A stretch of 44,753 nt of DNA from Roseiarcus sp050010035 (lineage in GTDB: Bacteria > Pseudomonadota > Alphaproteobacteria > Rhizobiales > Beijerinckiaceae): NCBI GenBank assembly GCA_050010035.1, contig JBEKLU010000053.1, positions 1-44,753 on the forward strand, read 5' to 3'. Each line of letters starts with the position of its first letter. Positions within the stretch are counted from its first letter, which is position 1. Below are positions 43,498 to 44,753 of the stretch, in pieces. The notes below the pieces were generated by a model, which saw nothing but the letters and a program-made list of their open reading frames with translations, made no database searches and had not been told where the DNA came from. Made by a program: the position numbers and the translations under genes.

Positions 43498-44177
43498 GCG
43501 GTCCGGCGCGGCAATTGACGCTCGATTGGCCGCACGACCCCAGCTACGCGCGCGAGGATTTTCTCGAGGCGCCGGGGAACGCCGAGGCGCTGCGGGCGAT
43601 TCTATCCTGGCCGAATTGGGCGGGCCGGATGCTGATGCTCGTCGGCCCGAGCGGCTCGGGCAAGAGCCATCTCGGCGCGATCTGGGCGCGAGGCTCGGCG
43701 GCTCGCGTCGTCAGCGCCGAGGCGCTGCCGCGCGCGCCGCTCATCGAGATCGCCGCCGCCGAAGCCTTGCTGATCGAGGACGCCGATCGCATCGGCGCGC
43801 ATGAAGCCTCGCTGTTCCACCTGTTGAACCTGACGCGCGAAAACGGCGCATACTTGCTGCTCACCGCGCGCCGCCGGCCCGACCGCTGGGGCCTGAAGAC
43901 CGCCGATCTCGTCTCGCGGCTCCGCCTGGCGCCGACCGTCTCGCTCGGCGCTCCCGATCTCGAATTGACTCGGGCGGTGCTGTTCAAGCTGTTCAGCGAC
44001 CGCCAACTCGCGGTCGATCCTTCGGTCGTCTCCTACGTCGCTCTGCGCATCGAGCGTTCGCTCGATGCGGCGCGCGCGATCGTCGCGGCGCTCGATCGCG
44101 AAGCGTTGGCGCGCGGCAAGCGGGTGACGCGCGCGATGGCCGCCGAATTCTTGCGCGACGAACCGCCCGCCGACTGA
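43494..44177 (+). CDS. hdaA: HdaA-like DnaA-regulatory ATPase
   Basis: A 227-residue DnaA-paralogue without the DNA-binding domain IV. The N-terminus has a clamp-binding-like QLTLDWPHDPSY motif. The AAA+ core carries Walker A LVGPSGSGKSHLGAIWARG, Walker B ALLIEDADRIGAHE and sensor region LLLTARRRPDRWGLKTADL, then the box VII-like DLVSRLRLAP. Hda/HdaA binds the sliding clamp and stimulates DnaA-ATP hydrolysis, preventing re-initiation. GTG 43494 overlaps the permease stop (GTGA), so translation is coupled. In relatives ppk often follows; here it lies 20 kb away. Confidence 0.92.
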   Translation: MSGPARQLTLDWPHDPSYAREDFLEAPGNAEALRAILSWPNWAGRMLMLVGPSGSGKSHLGAIWARGSAARVVSAEALPRAPLIEIAAAEALLIEDADRIGAHEASLFHLLNLTRENGAYLLLTARRRPDRWGLKTADLVSRLRLAPTVSLGAPDLELTRAVLFKLFSDRQLAVDPSVVSYVALRIERSLDAARAIVAALDREALARGKRVTRAMAAEFLRDEPPAD

Positions 44178-44308
44178 AAGCGTCTTCATGCCGTCGCATT
44201 ATTGTTATAAACATCGATCGCGTTGTTGGGGCCGCCATGCCGTCCGACGGACGGCCGCGAGCGCCCGGGCGACGCCAATAAAGAGATAAAATCGGAGAGG
44301 AGACAGGC

Positions 44309-44557
44309 ATGCTCAGGCCGGTTCTTTTGTCCCTCGTTCTCTCGGCCGTCGGCGCAGGCGCCGTCGCCGTCGATCAACAGGCTTCCGACGTCGCGACGTG
44401 GCGCTGGCGCGTCAGCACGATCCTCGATGCGCAGCGCGCGGCGGCGAGCCCGGCCGTAACCGACGGCGCTCAGGTCGCCGAAACGTTCGACCAGCGCTAC
44501 CAGCGCTATTCCGCGCGGGGATTGCCCGAAGGTTCCTCCGACGCCGGGCCGCGCTGA
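44309..44557 (+). CDS. Small exported protein, function unknown
   Basis: An 82-residue product with a signal peptide (MLRPVLLSLVLSAVGAGAVA, cleavage about 20). The mature part (VATWRWRVSTILDAQRAAA, FDQRYQRYSARG) is short, charged and without cysteines. The ATG is preceded by GGAGAGGAGACAGGC, a strong ribosome site. An AT-rich promoter-like stretch (TATTGTTATAAACATCG) lies about 110 bases upstream. No family is recognised. Confidence 0.6.
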   Translation: MLRPVLLSLVLSAVGAGAVAVDQQASDVATWRWRVSTILDAQRAAASPAVTDGAQVAETFDQRYQRYSARGLPEGSSDAGPR

Positions 44558-44753
44558 CCCGACAAACCGCTGCGACGATCGCCCGCGGCCTCGATCCGAC
44601 GCCATTTGAAGCTTGACGCCGAAGCGGCCTGCGTTTTGGCGTGGCGCCGCGCCGGTCGCGGCGATTGCCTGAGACCCGCGCGTCGGCGCTCGTCGCCCTA
44701 AGGCGACGGCGCGAAACAATTGACTCGATTGGCGCGTGGAGCGACTGGGGGGG

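Overview
High-GC alphaproteobacterial chromosome. The gene set (suf operon with a SufT-type gene, Pal/CpoB/TilS run, HdaA-like DnaA paralogue, full CtrA-type TTAA-N7-TTAA boxes, DUF2188, MgtC, malonyl-CoA decarboxylase, PPK1/PPX plus PPK2) fits Hyphomicrobiales (Rhizobiales). A Methylocystaceae/Beijerinckiaceae-like genome is my guess from style only; no methane or methanol oxidation gene lies in the window. No rRNA, tRNA or CRISPR array was seen.

Layout. 1-1.7 kb: end of a folate block (folB partial, folP) and a membrane protein, minus strand. 2-5.7 kb: a peroxide-stress locus with a frameshifted katG, a 38-codon frame with a dodecin-like start and a 63-residue catalase stump, all minus, divergent from an intact oxyR. 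5.7-8.5 kb: pal-cpoB-tilS behind a perfect CtrA-type box, without tolB upstream or ftsH downstream. 8.5-11.7 kb: a LysM envelope protein and a small partner, then about 1.1 kb of gene-free DNA made of duplicated palindromic elements and a helically phased TTGGAAA array. 11.7-17.8 kb: suf operon (sufB, [MNT-HEPN pair], sufC, sufD, sufS, sufT), minus. 17.8-20.3 kb: glyoxalase-fold protein, an IS66-type MITE and a HerA/DUF87 ATPase. 20.6-26.3 kb: ppx, ppk1, purN, purM, minus. 26.5-31.1 kb: small envelope or secreted proteins, an NnrU-like membrane protein, a DHFR-fold protein, DUF2188, a proline-racemase-family enzyme lacking both catalytic cysteines, and PPK2. 31.3-35.8 kb: a sulfur locus with a persulfide-regulator-like operator, split YeeE/YedE transporter genes, a Cys-Gly-Pro repeat peptide, an unknown His-rich protein, a tri-haem cytochrome c and a molybdopterin sulfite-oxidase-like enzyme. 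36.1-39.6 kb: malonyl-CoA decarboxylase, MgtC and small proteins. 39.9-44.6 kb: a two-gene ParA-like module (one ATPase, one apparent pseudo-ATPase), CDP-alcohol phosphatidyltransferase, AI-2E/PerM permease, HdaA-like protein and a small exported protein.

How the genes work together. OxyR would control the catalase genes, but both catalase genes beside it look damaged as read. The suf operon builds Fe-S clusters; its internal MNT-HEPN pair is translationally coupled to sufB. PPK1, PPX and PPK2 make, degrade and use polyphosphate. The sulfur locus appears to import or handle reduced sulfur and oxidise sulfite in the periplasm, passing electrons to a multihaem cytochrome. The strongest candidates for undescribed biology are the ParA/pseudo-ParA pair, the MNT-HEPN insertion in suf, the sulfur locus with its small cysteine-repeat protein, and the helically phased repeat array.
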